Shown: in pieces, positions 50,694-59,721 of the stretch | Layout: each line of letters begins with the position of its first letter | How positions within the stretch are numbered: the first letter of the stretch is position 1 | Assembly (NCBI RefSeq): GCF_018390605.1 | Contig: NZ_JAHBGD010000024.1 | Location: 744,001 to 808,000 of the forward strand | Length of the DNA stretch: 64,000 nucleotides | Direction of reading: 5' to 3' | Source of the DNA: Ancylobacter defluvii | GTDB lineage: Bacteria; Pseudomonadota; Alphaproteobacteria; Rhizobiales; Xanthobacteraceae | Position numbers and translations under genes: made by a program | The notes under the pieces: model-generated | The model's database searches: none | Seen by the model: the letters and a program-made list of their open reading frames with translations, nothing else | Told to the model about the DNA's origin: nothing

Positions 50694-53612
50694 GTGGCCT
50701 CGCCGACGATGACGTCGGCGGCGGGATCGGATAAAGCGGAAGACCCCTTCACGCCGGACCGCGCCATGATCGAACCTCGCCGTCGCCGAACCGAGCCGCC
50801 CTTCCGGGAGCTGTTCGATATCGACGTCCTGCGCGCCGAGCTCTGCGCGCTTGCCGACGGCATGTTCAGCGGCGACAAGCCGGCAAGCGAGATCGAGCTG
50901 CGCAGCGCGGTCGCCAAGCGATTGAAGCTGGCCTATGCCGAGGGCCACAAGGTCGCCGAGAGCTGGCTGATGGCCGATGGCTCCGGCCGCCGCTGCGCCG
51001 AACGGCTGTCGCGGCTGCAGGACGAGATCCTCCAGCTCGTCCACGAACTGGTTGTGAAATATCTCTACCCGTCCGACAATCCCTCCACCGCCGAGCGCAT
51101 GGCGATCGTCGCCGTGGGCGGCTATGGCCGCGGGCTGATGGCGCCGGGCTCGGACACCGACATCCTGTTCCTGTTGCCCTACAAGCAGACCGCATGGGGC
51201 GAGAGCGTCGCGGAATCCATCCTCTACGTGCTGTGGGACATGGGGCTGAAGGTCGGCCACGCCACCCGCTCGGTCGACGAGTGCATCCGCCAGGCCCGCG
51301 GCGACATGACCATCCGCACCTCGGTGCTGGAGGCCCGCCTGCTGCTCGGCGAGGTCGCGCTGTTCGACGAGCTGATGCGTCGCTTCGACGCCGAGGTGGT
51401 CGAGGGGACCGCGGCGGAATTCGTCGCCGCCAAGCTCGCCGAGCGCGAGGAGCGCAACAAGCGCGCCGGCCAGTCGCGCTATCTCGTCGAGCCCAACGTC
51501 AAGGACGGCAAGGGCGGCCTGCGCGACCTGCACACGCTGTTCTGGATCGCGAAATATGTCTACCGGGTGCGCGAGACCCGCGACCTCGTCGCCAAGGGCG
51601 TGTTCACGCCGGAGGAGGCGACGCTGTTCCGCCGCTGCGAGAGCTTCCTCTGGTCGGTGCGCTGCCATCTGCATTTCCTCGCCGGCAAGGCGGAGGAGCG
51701 GCTGTCCTTCGATTTGCAGCGCGAGATGGCCGAGCGGCTCGGCTATGTCAGCCATCCCGGCCTGAAGGACGTCGAGCGCTTCATGAAGCACTACTTCCTG
51801 ATGGCGAAGGACGTCGGCGACCTCACCGCCATCGTCTCCTCGGCGCTGGAGGAGCGGCATGACAAGCCGGTGCCGCGGCTCAACCGGATGATCGCCCGGC
51901 TGCGCCGCTCGCCCAATCGCAAGCTGAAGGAAAGCCCGGACTTCATCGTCGACCATGATCGCATCAATGTCGCCGATGCCGGCGCCTTCGAGCGCGACCC
52001 GGTCAACCTGATCCGCATCTTCTACTATGCCGGCCGCAAGGGCCTCGCCTTCCATCCCGACGCGATGCGTCTCGCCACCCGCTCGCTGCGGCTCATCGAT
52101 GCCGGCGTGCGCGACAATCCGGAAGCCAACCGGCTGTTCCTCGACATCCTCACCGCGCGCGACACCGCCGAGATCGTGCTGCGGCGGATGAACGAGACCG
52201 GCGTGCTCGGGCGCTTCGTGCCGGATTTCGGCAAGATCGTCGCGATGATGCAGTTCAACATGTACCACTCCTACACGGTGGACGAGCATCTGATCCGTGC
52301 CATCGGCGTGCTGGCCGAGATCGAGCGCGGCGACCGTCCCGAATACGGCATCGCCAACGAGATCATCCACCAGATCAAGAACCGCCAGTTGATCTATGTG
52401 GCGGTGTTCCTGCACGATATCGCCAAGGGCCGGCCGGAGGACCATTCGGTGGCCGGCGCCCGCGTCGCCCGCAAGCTGTGCCCGCGCTTCGGCCTGTCGG
52501 CGGCCGATACCGAGACCGTTGCCTGGCTGATCGAGCAGCATCTGGTCATGTCGACCATCGCCCAGTCGCGCGACCTGTCGGACCGCAAGACCATCGAGAA
52601 TTTTGGCGCCGTGGTGCAGAGCCTGGAGCGGATGCGGCTGCTGCTCATCCTCACCACCGCCGATATCCGCGCCGTCGGGCCGGGGGTGTGGAACAACTGG
52701 AAGTCGCAGCTCCTGCGCACCCTTTATTACGAGACCGAGCCGGTGGTCACCGGCGGCTTCTCGGAATCGAACCGCAACCAGCGTGTGGCACGGGCGCAGG
52801 CGGAATTCCGCGCCGCCATGCTGGGCGGCACATCCGGCGCCTCCTCGGGCTGGGAGCCGGAGGCGCTGGAGCGCTATATCGACCGGCTCTATCCCAGCTA
52901 CTGGCTGCGCGCCGATCTCGCCCACAAGGTCGAGCACGCCAACTTCATCCTGGCGGCGGAGGCGGAAGGCCGGGCGCTGGCCACCGCCAGCCGCTCCGAC
53001 CCGAAGCGCGGCATCACCGAGCTCACCGTCTTCGCGCCCGACCATCCCAAGCTGCTGGCGGTGATCGCCGGCGCCTGCGCCGCGGCCGGCGCCAACATCG
53101 TCGATGCGCAGATCAGCACCACTACCGACGGGCGGGCGCTCGACACCATCTCGCTCACCCGCGCCTTCGAGCAGGACAGCGACGAGATCCGCCGTGCCGA
53201 CCGCATCGCCTCGTCGATCGAGAAGTCGCTGTCGGGAGAGATCCGGCTGCCGGAAGTGGTGGCGAGGAAGATTCCCAAGCGGCCGCGCGCCTTCACCGTC
53301 GAGCCGGAGGTGACGCTCAACAATTCGTGGTCGAACCGCCACACCGTGGTGGAGGTCGCCGGCCTCGACCGGCCCGGCCTGCTCTACGGCGTCACCCAGA
53401 CGCTGTCGCGGCTCAATCTCAACATCGCCTCCGCCCATGTCGCCACCTTCGGCGAGCGGGTGGTGGACGTGTTCTACGTCACCGACCTGATGGGGGCGAA
53501 GATCATCGGCGCCGCCCGGCACTCGGCGATCCGCCGGGCGCTGCTGCAGGTGCTCGACGCCGACGACGAAACCAATGCCGGCGCGGCGTCCGACGCCTCG
53601 CCGGCCGCATGA
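50694..53612 (+). CDS. glnD: Bifunctional PII uridylyltransferase/uridylyl-removing enzyme
   Basis: 972 aa from GTG 50694; ATG 50709 is an alternative. The nucleotidyltransferase domain has GGYGRGLMAPGSDTDILFL (about residue 140). The HD uridylyl-removing domain has VFLHDIAKGRPEDHS (about 570). Two ACT domains follow (VFAPDHPKLLAVIAGACAAA about 780; VEVAGLDRPGLLYGVTQTLS about 886). It senses glutamine and modifies PII proteins. Full family length. Confidence 0.97.
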   Translation: MASPTMTSAAGSDKAEDPFTPDRAMIEPRRRRTEPPFRELFDIDVLRAELCALADGMFSGDKPASEIELRSAVAKRLKLAYAEGHKVAESWLMADGSGRRCAERLSRLQDEILQLVHELVVKYLYPSDNPSTAERMAIVAVGGYGRGLMAPGSDTDILFLLPYKQTAWGESVAESILYVLWDMGLKVGHATRSVDECIRQARGDMTIRTSVLEARLLLGEVALFDELMRRFDAEVVEGTAAEFVAAKLAEREERNKRAGQSRYLVEPNVKDGKGGLRDLHTLFWIAKYVYRVRETRDLVAKGVFTPEEATLFRRCESFLWSVRCHLHFLAGKAEERLSFDLQREMAERLGYVSHPGLKDVERFMKHYFLMAKDVGDLTAIVSSALEERHDKPVPRLNRMIARLRRSPNRKLKESPDFIVDHDRINVADAGAFERDPVNLIRIFYYAGRKGLAFHPDAMRLATRSLRLIDAGVRDNPEANRLFLDILTARDTAEIVLRRMNETGVLGRFVPDFGKIVAMMQFNMYHSYTVDEHLIRAIGVLAEIERGDRPEYGIANEIIHQIKNRQLIYVAVFLHDIAKGRPEDHSVAGARVARKLCPRFGLSAADTETVAWLIEQHLVMSTIAQSRDLSDRKTIENFGAVVQSLERMRLLLILTTADIRAVGPGVWNNWKSQLLRTLYYETEPVVTGGFSESNRNQRVARAQAEFRAAMLGGTSGASSGWEPEALERYIDRLYPSYWLRADLAHKVEHANFILAAEAEGRALATASRSDPKRGITELTVFAPDHPKLLAVIAGACAAAGANIVDAQISTTTDGRALDTISLTRAFEQDSDEIRRADRIASSIEKSLSGEIRLPEVVARKIPKRPRAFTVEPEVTLNNSWSNRHTVVEVAGLDRPGLLYGVTQTLSRLNLNIASAHVATFGERVVDVFYVTDLMGAKIIGAARHSAIRRALLQVLDADDETNAGAASDASPAA

Positions 53613-53616
53613 GATT

Positions 53617-53979
53617 GTGAAACCCCAGATTGCGAAGCCTCCCGTGCTGCTGACCTATGTCTATCTGCTGATCGCCATCACCGCCGAAGTGATCGCCACC
53701 ACCTCGCTGAAGGCGACCGAGGGGTTCACCCGGCTGGTGCCGACCCTCGTGACCCTTGCCGGCTACGGCATCTCCTTCTTCTTTCTGTCGCTGGTGCTCC
53801 GGGTGCTGCCGACCGGCATCGCCTATGCCATCTGGACCGGCGTCGGCATCGTGCTGGTCTCGGTGGTAAGCTGGCTGTGGCTGAAGCAGTCGCTCGACCT
53901 GCCGGCGATCATCGGCCTCGGCCTCATCCTCGCCGGCGTCGTCACGGTCACGCTGTTCTCGAGCTCGGTCCAGCACTAG
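53617..53979 (+). CDS. Small multidrug resistance (SMR/EmrE-type) transporter
   Basis: 120 aa from GTG 53617, 4 bases after the glnD stop; GTG 53644 gives a 111-aa protein closer to EmrE length. Four transmembrane helices with the coupling Glu in ITAEVIATTSLKATEGFTRL, then PTGIAYAIWTGVGIVLVSVV and LDLPAIIGLGLILAGVV. It exports cationic compounds by proton antiport, or guanidinium-type compounds as in some SMRs. Confidence 0.92.
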   Translation: MKPQIAKPPVLLTYVYLLIAITAEVIATTSLKATEGFTRLVPTLVTLAGYGISFFFLSLVLRVLPTGIAYAIWTGVGIVLVSVVSWLWLKQSLDLPAIIGLGLILAGVVTVTLFSSSVQH

Positions 53980-54083
53980 CCGGGGAAAGCTCTCAGCGCC
54001 GCGAAATCGCCCTTAACCCCACGTTTATCCGCCACGGTTTAGGTTTCGTTTACCGGCGGTTTTCGGGGGATATTCCGCACGTC

Positions 54084-56222
54084 ATGTTCGGGCGCAACGG
54101 CGATAACGAGCGGCGCGAGCCGGTGCTGAGCGCATCGTCGGCTTATGGAGAACTGCGCCTGTCGCCGGAAGACCGGCCGACCGCCATGGTCCGCAAGAGT
54201 AGCGGTGGCGGCTCCTCGCGCAAATCCGGCTCCTCCTCGGCCTCGCGCGAATCCGGGCGCTCCGCTTCCGGACGCGGGCGCGGCCCCAAGCGACGCGGCC
54301 TGCTGTCGCGGTTGTTCTACTGGACCTTCGTGCTCGGCATCTGGGCGGTAGTCGGCGTCGCCGGCCTCATCTTCTATGAGGCGGGCCAGCTGCCGCCGAT
54401 CCAGAACCTCGCCATTCCCGACCGGCCGCCGACCATCATCATCCAGGCCGCCGACGGCAGGACCATCGCCACCCGTGGCGAGATGCGCGGCTCCGCCGTG
54501 CCGCTGCGCTCGCTGCCGCCCTATGTGCCGCAGGCCTTCGTCGCCATCGAGGACCGGCGCTTCTACTCGCATTTCGGCCTCGACCCGCTCGGCCTCGGCC
54601 GCGCGGTGTTCGTCAACCTGACCTCGGGACGGCTGCGCGAGGGCGGCTCGACACTGACCCAGCAACTGGCCAAGAACCTGTTCCTCACCCAGGAACGCAC
54701 GCTCTCGCGCAAGATCCAGGAACTTATCCTGTCGATCTGGCTGGAGACCAAATATTCCAAGAACGAGATTCTCGAGCTCTATGTGAACCGCGTCTATTTC
54801 GGCGCCGGCGCCTGGGGCATCGAGGCGGCGGCGCAGCGCTACTTCAACAAGTCGGCGCGCCAGCTCACCCTGGCGGAGGCGGCGATGATCGCCGGCCTCG
54901 TCAAGTCGCCCTCCTCGCTGGCCCCGACCCGCAACCTCGACGCGGCGCAGCAGCGCGCCGCGGTGGTGCTCGACGCCATGGCCGATGCCCGCTTCATCTC
55001 GACGGAGATGGAGCAGGCGGCGCTCGCCAAGCCGGCAACGGTGGCGAAGAACAACTCCTCCGACGTCGCCGGCTATGTCGCCGACTGGGTCGCCGACCAG
55101 CTCAAGACCATCCTGCCCAGCATCGAGCATGACGTGATCGTGCAGACCACGCTCGACATGTCGCTGCAGGCGGTCGCCGACAAGGCGCTGAAGGAGGCGC
55201 TGGCCAAGAACGGCAAGAAGCTCGGCGTCGAGCAGGGCGCCCTGGTTGTGATGGACACCGATGGCGGCGTGCGCGCTCTGGTCGGCGGGCGCTCCTATGA
55301 GGAGAGCCAGTACAACCGCGCCGTCACCGCCCGGCGCCAGCCCGGCTCGTCCTTCAAGCCCTTCGTCTATCTCACCGCGATGGAGCGCGGCCTCACGCCG
55401 GAGACGATCCGCGAGGACGCGCCGGTGCAGATCAAGGGCTGGAAGCCGGAGAATTTCAGCCGCGACTATCGCGGCCCGGTCGATCTCAAGACCGCGATCT
55501 CGCTGTCGCTCAACACCGTCGCCGTCCGCCTGGCGCTGGAAGTCGGACCGGGCGAGGTGGTGAAGACCGCCCAGCGCCTCGGCATCACCTCCAAGCTGGA
55601 GCCCAATGCCTCGATCGCGCTGGGCACCTCGGAAGTGTCGGTGCTGGAAATGGCCGATGCCTATGCGCCGTTCGCCAATGGCGGCTACGGCGTCGCCGCG
55701 CATGTGATCCAGCAGGTCAAGGACAGCGGCAGCGGCAAGCTGCTCTACACCGCACCCTCGCCGAACCGCGGCATGGTGATGGCACCGCCACATGTGTCGA
55801 TGATGAACCGCATGCTGCAGCAGGTGGTGCTCACCGGCACCGCCAAGCGCGCCGACCTGCCCGGCTGGCCGGTGGCCGGCAAGACCGGCACCAGCCAGGA
55901 TTACCGCGACGCCTGGTTCATCGGCTATACGGGCCGGCTCGTCGCCGCCGTCTGGCTCGGCAACGACGATTCCTCGCCGACCAAAAAGGCCTCGGGTGCC
56001 GGCGTGCCGGTGGAGGTGTGGAGCCAGGTGATGAAGGCGGCGCACAAGGACATGCCGCCGGTCCAGCTGCCCGGCGCCGGCTTGGAGGCGCCGCAGATCG
56101 CGCCCTCCAACCTGCCGCCCGGCGATGTGCCGGAGGAGCCGGTGGTCACCGGCGGCCCGCAGGCGCAGCGCAAGCCGGCCACCATCGACAACTGGCTGCT
56201 CGACAAGCTGTTCGGCGGCTGA
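54084..56222 (+). CDS. Penicillin-binding protein 1A (bifunctional transglycosylase/transpeptidase)
   Basis: 712 aa. A basic Ser/Gly-rich cytoplasmic tail of about 70 residues precedes one membrane helix (LFYWTFVLGIWAVVGVAGLI). The GT51 domain has VAIEDRRFYSHFGLDPLG, GGSTLTQQLAKNLFL and NRVYFGAGAWGIEAAA. The transpeptidase has catalytic Ser in RRQPGSSFKPFVY, SLSLNTVAV and AGKTGTSQDYRDAWF. It polymerises and cross-links peptidoglycan in the periplasm. An ATG at 54186 would shorten the tail. Confidence 0.95.
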   Translation: MFGRNGDNERREPVLSASSAYGELRLSPEDRPTAMVRKSSGGGSSRKSGSSSASRESGRSASGRGRGPKRRGLLSRLFYWTFVLGIWAVVGVAGLIFYEAGQLPPIQNLAIPDRPPTIIIQAADGRTIATRGEMRGSAVPLRSLPPYVPQAFVAIEDRRFYSHFGLDPLGLGRAVFVNLTSGRLREGGSTLTQQLAKNLFLTQERTLSRKIQELILSIWLETKYSKNEILELYVNRVYFGAGAWGIEAAAQRYFNKSARQLTLAEAAMIAGLVKSPSSLAPTRNLDAAQQRAAVVLDAMADARFISTEMEQAALAKPATVAKNNSSDVAGYVADWVADQLKTILPSIEHDVIVQTTLDMSLQAVADKALKEALAKNGKKLGVEQGALVVMDTDGGVRALVGGRSYEESQYNRAVTARRQPGSSFKPFVYLTAMERGLTPETIREDAPVQIKGWKPENFSRDYRGPVDLKTAISLSLNTVAVRLALEVGPGEVVKTAQRLGITSKLEPNASIALGTSEVSVLEMADAYAPFANGGYGVAAHVIQQVKDSGSGKLLYTAPSPNRGMVMAPPHVSMMNRMLQQVVLTGTAKRADLPGWPVAGKTGTSQDYRDAWFIGYTGRLVAAVWLGNDDSSPTKKASGAGVPVEVWSQVMKAAHKDMPPVQLPGAGLEAPQIAPSNLPPGDVPEEPVVTGGPQAQRKPATIDNWLLDKLFGG

Positions 56223-56359
56223 GGATCGAGCGTCCACCGTGGCGACCCCGCCGCCGTCATCTCCCGGTTGTCATCCCGGCCGCACGACGGCTGTCGTCAT
56301 CCCAGCCGGAGCGCGGCGCAGAGCCGGATCATGTCCCGTCCCTCCGCTCTTCACCTCCC

Positions 56360-56575
56360 AAGCGGTCCCCGATCGGTCCTGAAGGACCGTCCGGGATGGC
56401 GGTCCCAATCGAAAGCCGTGCCCTTCCTCTCCCTCTCCCCGTCGGGGAGAGGGTTGGGGTGAGGGTCTTCTTGGCTTCCCGATGTCGTCCCCCCTCACCG
56501 ACCCGCGGGAGCCTGTCCTCGGGCTCGCCAAAGACAAGACCCGTCGGTGGGCCACCTCTTCCCAATTGGGAGAAG
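56360..56575. repeat. Composite palindromic repeat region
   Basis: Within the 511-base gap behind the PBP1a gene. It holds a hairpin CGGTCCT/AGGACCG (56374-56389), the core CTCTCCCCGTCGGGGAGAG with GGTTGGGGTGAGGG tail (56425-56465), and a second arm (CCCCTCACCGACCCG ... CCACCTCTTCCCAATTGGGA). The same order of parts recurs at 63045-63218. The rest of the gap (56223-56359, 56576-56733) holds degenerate GTCATCCC-type palindromes and no gene. Confidence 0.78.
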
Positions 56576-56733
56576 AATGGTTCGAAAGCTTCCCAGGAAG
56601 CCGTCCGACATGAGGCCAGGAACCGCGTCATGTTCAGGCTGTTCCGGGCATCCACGCCTTTGGCCGGGCATACCCGGCGCAACCGTGTGGATGGCCGGAC
56701 CGGCTCCGGCCATGACCGATGCACCGGGACCGC

Positions 56734-57516
56734 TCACTCCGCCTCGGCGCCGAAGCGGTGCAGCTCCGCGCCGCGCCGCTTCAGCCAGGCCTCGGCCTCG
56801 TGCCGGCGGGGGAATAGGCGGTCCACCGTCGCCCAGAAGCGCGGGCCGTGGTTCATCTCGCGGCGATGCGCCACCTCATGGGCGGCGAGATAGTCGAGCA
56901 CCTCGGGCGGAGCGAGGATCAGCCGCCAGGAATAGGATAGCCCCCCGGTCGAGGAGCACGAGCCCCAGCGGCTCGCCGTGTCGCGCAGGGTGATGCGGCT
57001 GATGGTGACGCCGAGCGCGAGCGCATGGCGGCGGCTCGCCTCGGTGAGGTCGCGCCGTGCCTCGCGCTTGAGGAAGTCGGCAACCCGGCGCGCCACATGC
57101 GCCGCCTCGCCGGCGACGCAAAGCAGCGCCTGTCCCTCGGCGTCGGTCTCGGCCCACACCGTGCCGCGCGCGCCGGGGCGATGGGCGATGCGGTGCGGGA
57201 CGCCGCGCAGCGGCACCACCGCTCCGGGAGCGAAGGCGACGATCACCGGCAATTGCGCGAGGCGGACGGCGATCCAGCCGGTATGGCGCTCGGCGAAGGC
57301 TGTGGCCTCCTTCAGCGAACCGCGGGCGGGCATGGTCAGCACCACGTCCCGGCTCGCCGCCCGTACCCGCAGCGTATAGCGCCGCGCCCGCGCATCGCGG
57401 CGCAGCGTGACGACCACCTCGCGCCCGTCGACGCGCAACGTCAGCGACGTGGCCTCGCGCGGCGCGGAGGGCGCCCGCGTCTCGGTACGGGGGATCGGCG
57501 GCCTTCGAAACAGCAT
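56734..57516 (-). CDS. YgjP-like (SprT-type) zinc metalloprotease, M48-related
   Basis: 260 aa. The C-terminal YgjP domain has SRWGSCSSTGGLSYSWRLIL, YLAAHEVAHRREMNHGPRFW with the HExxH zinc motif, and a terminal helix WLKRRGAEL. The N-terminal beta-rich half (VVVTLRRDARARRYTLRVR) is as in homologues. Physiological substrates unknown. Single gene. Confidence 0.9.
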   Translation of the reverse strand: MLFRRPPIPRTETRAPSAPREATSLTLRVDGREVVVTLRRDARARRYTLRVRAASRDVVLTMPARGSLKEATAFAERHTGWIAVRLAQLPVIVAFAPGAVVPLRGVPHRIAHRPGARGTVWAETDAEGQALLCVAGEAAHVARRVADFLKREARRDLTEASRRHALALGVTISRITLRDTASRWGSCSSTGGLSYSWRLILAPPEVLDYLAAHEVAHRREMNHGPRFWATVDRLFPRRHEAEAWLKRRGAELHRFGAEAE

Positions 57517-57663
57517 GCTCGGCTCGGGGAGGAATGCGCTCCAATATGGTGCCGATCCACGCCCACGCCAATGCCGGCGTCAAGTCTGCCGGCGGACGCA
57601 CCACCCGCCGCCACGCCGAAAGCTCGACTTACGGCAGTGGGTCTTGCTTCAACGCGTCTTGCG

Positions 57664-58173
57664 TCAGCGCGCTACGCGCCGGTCGCGGCGGCGGTCCTGC
57701 ACCGGCTGATAGGCGATGCGGGAGTGATAGGAACAATAAGGCAGGCCGGTCTTGGTGCGGCTGCCGCAATAATAGAAGTCGCCCTTGCCCGGCTCGCCCA
57801 CCGGCCAGCGGCAGGTGAACTCGGTCAGGTCGAGAATGGTGCAGCGCTCCGCCATCGGGATGACGTTGGCGACCGGATCCGGCATTTCCACCGGCTCCGG
57901 CTCGATCACCGGGCGCATCACCGGGGCGAGCGCATTGTTGCCGGAGACCATCGGCCGGGCCGGCGCGCTGGCCACCACGGCCGGGCGCGGCTTGCGCGGG
58001 CGCGGGGCCGGAGCGGCGGCGGCCTTGGCGCGGCCGGAGAGGCCGAGGCGATGCACCTTGCCGATGACCGCGTTGCGCGTCACGCCGCCGAGCTCGGCGG
58101 CGATCTGGCTGGCGGACAGGCCTTCAGACCACAATTTCTTGAGGAGCTCGACGCGCTCGTCCGTCCAGTTCAT
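57664..58173 (-). CDS. gcrA: Cell cycle transcriptional regulator GcrA
   Basis: 169 aa. The N-terminal DNA-binding domain is MNWTDERVELLKKLWSEGLS followed by GVTRNAVIGKVHRLGLSGR. A Pro/Ala-rich linker and the C-terminal RNA polymerase-interacting part (TEFTCRWPVGEPG, FYYCGSRTKTGLPYCSYHSR) complete it. GcrA works with sigma70 at promoters bearing CcrM-methylated GANTC sites. Three such sites lie upstream. Confidence 0.97.
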   Translation of the reverse strand: MNWTDERVELLKKLWSEGLSASQIAAELGGVTRNAVIGKVHRLGLSGRAKAAAAPAPRPRKPRPAVVASAPARPMVSGNNALAPVMRPVIEPEPVEMPDPVANVIPMAERCTILDLTEFTCRWPVGEPGKGDFYYCGSRTKTGLPYCSYHSRIAYQPVQDRRRDRRVAR

Positions 58174-58327
58174 CGCTGTTCCTCCTTGAGCTCATCGACC
58201 GCGCAGGCAAAATCTCACAGGCTTCCGGCCGAACACGATCGGCCGGATTAATGCCGCTGACGCCACGATGGAATTTGCCGCCGCACGAGATGTCGTATCT
58301 GACGGTCGTGAGGCTACAATATGCGTA

Positions 58328-58414
58328 GACTCTCGCCCAGTCTGTTCAGAGCCGAAACGATCGTTTTCCCCAGTTGAGAGTCCGCAGCGCAACACTTGGT
58401 TAAGGATGCGAGTC
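58328..58414. promoter_or_regulatory. Cluster of three GANTC (CcrM) sites upstream of gcrA
   Basis: GACTC at 58328-58332, GAGTC at 58378-58382 and GAGTC at 58410-58414, within the gap between divergent gcrA and the small exported-protein gene (58174-58568). The rest of the gap contains no gene that I can support. Confidence 0.6.
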
Positions 58415-58568
58415 GGATCAATAACTTGAATCGGCGCGTCCGGCCCGCCCGATCACGATCCGGTTTGGAACGGCTCTGAAATGAGCCCGCACCACCTGTG
58501 AGACATTGTTCCGGCAGGCCCGGCATGCATCCATGGCGCCGCATGATTTGCGCCTGATGGAGAAGCCG

Positions 58569-58961
58569 ATGACGCCGCATCCAAAAGCCGCCGCCCCCGC
58601 GTCGGCCCCCCATACTTCCCGCCTCATGACCTCCCGTCTTATCGCCGCGGCGGCGCTTGCCGCCTCAGCCTTCCTCGCCATGCCGGCCTCGGCCGCTCCG
58701 ATCGCCGCGACGCTGTCCGCGCCCGACGCTCTTGTCACCAGGGTCGCCCAGGGCTGCGGCCCCGGCGCCTGGCGCGGCCCCTGGGGCGGTTGCCGCGACA
58801 CTCCCTATACCGGCCCGCTGCCCGGCGGCGGCTACGCGGTGCCCCCCGGAGCCCCGGTCTATTACGGCAATGGCTGCCCTCCCGGCTGGTGGCGCGGGCC
58901 TTGGGGCCACTGCCGCGACACGCCCTACCATGGCCGCCTGCCCGATGGCGGCTGGCAGTGA
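58569..58961 (+). CDS. Small exported Cys/Gly-rich repeat protein (GCG_CRPN type)
   Basis: 130 aa from ATG 58569 (GGAGAAG site); ATG 58626 begins right at the signal peptide (MTSRLIAAAALAASAFLAMP). The mature part has two copies of a GCxPGxWRGPWGxCRDTPYxG motif, each with two Cys, separated by a Gly/Pro/Tyr linker. The pattern fits the GCG_CRPN small exported proteins of rhizobia. Function unknown. Confidence 0.8.
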   Translation: MTPHPKAAAPASAPHTSRLMTSRLIAAAALAASAFLAMPASAAPIAATLSAPDALVTRVAQGCGPGAWRGPWGGCRDTPYTGPLPGGGYAVPPGAPVYYGNGCPPGWWRGPWGHCRDTPYHGRLPDGGWQ

Positions 58962-58985
58962 ACCCGGCCTGAGCGGAGACCCATC

Positions 58986-59510
58986 ATGACACGCATCGTT
59001 GCCCGCCTTTCCGCCCTCGCCCCGATGGCCGCGCTCGCCATGGCGCTCGCCGCGCCGGCCATGGCCCAGACCACGCCGCCGGCCGCGCCGCCCGCGGACG
59101 CGCCGCCGCCGGTGGTCGACCTCTACACGCCGGAGGACGCCCAGGCGGTGCTCGACGCCCGCCTCATCGCGCTGAAGACGGTGATCGGCCTCACCCCCGA
59201 CCAGGCGAAGCTCTGGGACCCGGTGGAGGCCGCCATCCGCCAGGCGGCGAAGAACGCCGCCGGCCGTGCCGCCGATCGCGCCAAGGCCGAGCCGGCGACC
59301 GACTTCCTCATCGTGCTGGAGCGCCTCGCCGACGCCGAGGCGGCGCGGGCGCAGGACCTCAAGACGGTGATCGCCGCGGCCAAGCCGCTGGTGGCCTCGC
59401 TGACCCCGGAGCAGAAGCGCCGCGTCCCCGGCTTCCTCGGCATGACCGACCACGCCGGCCAGCCGCAGCCGACGCTGGAGCTGTGGATCTTCGAGGACGA
59501 GCAGGAGTGA
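58986..59510 (+). CDS. Spy/CpxP-like LTXXQ periplasmic protein
   Basis: 174 aa. A signal peptide ([18 protein letters not shown]) precedes an alpha-helical domain with two LTxxQ motifs ([18 protein letters not shown] and [16 protein letters not shown]). Spy/CpxP proteins are periplasmic chaperones or stress sensors. It follows the Cys-rich protein gene by 24 bases, so both are likely one transcript. Confidence 0.88.
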   Translation: MTRIVARLSALAPMAALAMALAAPAMAQTTPPAAPPADAPPPVVDLYTPEDAQAVLDARLIALKTVIGLTPDQAKLWDPVEAAIRQAAKNAAGRAADRAKAEPATDFLIVLERLADAEAARAQDLKTVIAAAKPLVASLTPEQKRRVPGFLGMTDHAGQPQPTLELWIFEDEQE

Positions 59511-59543
59511 GCGTTCCGGCCTAGTCCGCAGGCACATCGTACC

Positions 59544-59571
59544 GGCCGGCGGCGCCCCCGTGCCGCCGGCC
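59544..59571 (+). terminator. Terminator after the Spy-like gene
   Basis: 10-bp stem (GGCCGGCGGC/GCCGCCGGCC) with 8-base loop followed by ATTTGTTGT, 33 bases behind the stop codon. Confidence 0.78.
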
Positions 59572-59645
59572 ATTTGTTGTCGGTCTGTCATGTTGACCAG
59601 CCATGTTGACCCCCGGCGGCGTTCCTTTAAAATCCGCTGCATCGG

Positions 59646-59679
59646 GTGCCGCCCCCGCAAGGGCGGCACGTTTCGTTTT
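59646..59679 (+). terminator. Second hairpin with T-run in the argD leader
   Basis: Perfect 9-bp stem (GTGCCGCCC/GGGCGGCAC), loop of 6, then GTTTCGTTTT; 43 bases before the argD start. It is a strong intrinsic terminator shape. It could be a second upstream terminator or an attenuator in the arg leader. No leader peptide rich in Arg codons was recognised. Confidence 0.6.
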
Positions 59680-59721
59680 GGGCCCAGGCTTTTAGAGCCG
59701 TCATCAATAGAGGAGGGGCAG

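Noticed and set aside
50505-53522. 1005-codon open frame antisense to glnD
   Set aside because: A shadow of codon bias opposite a clear GlnD with all four domains; no domain signal of its own.
54039-56237. 732-codon open frame antisense to the PBP1a gene
   Set aside because: Same shadow composition; PBP1a motifs are complete on the other strand.
56223-56733. Repeated GC palindromes considered as a CRISPR array
   Set aside because: Units are palindromes of unequal spacing and only two or three in number, with no cas genes; they fit REP-like elements.
58441-58470. GGAAC near 58460 upstream of the small exported-protein gene considered as an EcfG promoter
   Set aside because: No CGTT or GTT at 16-17 bases downstream.
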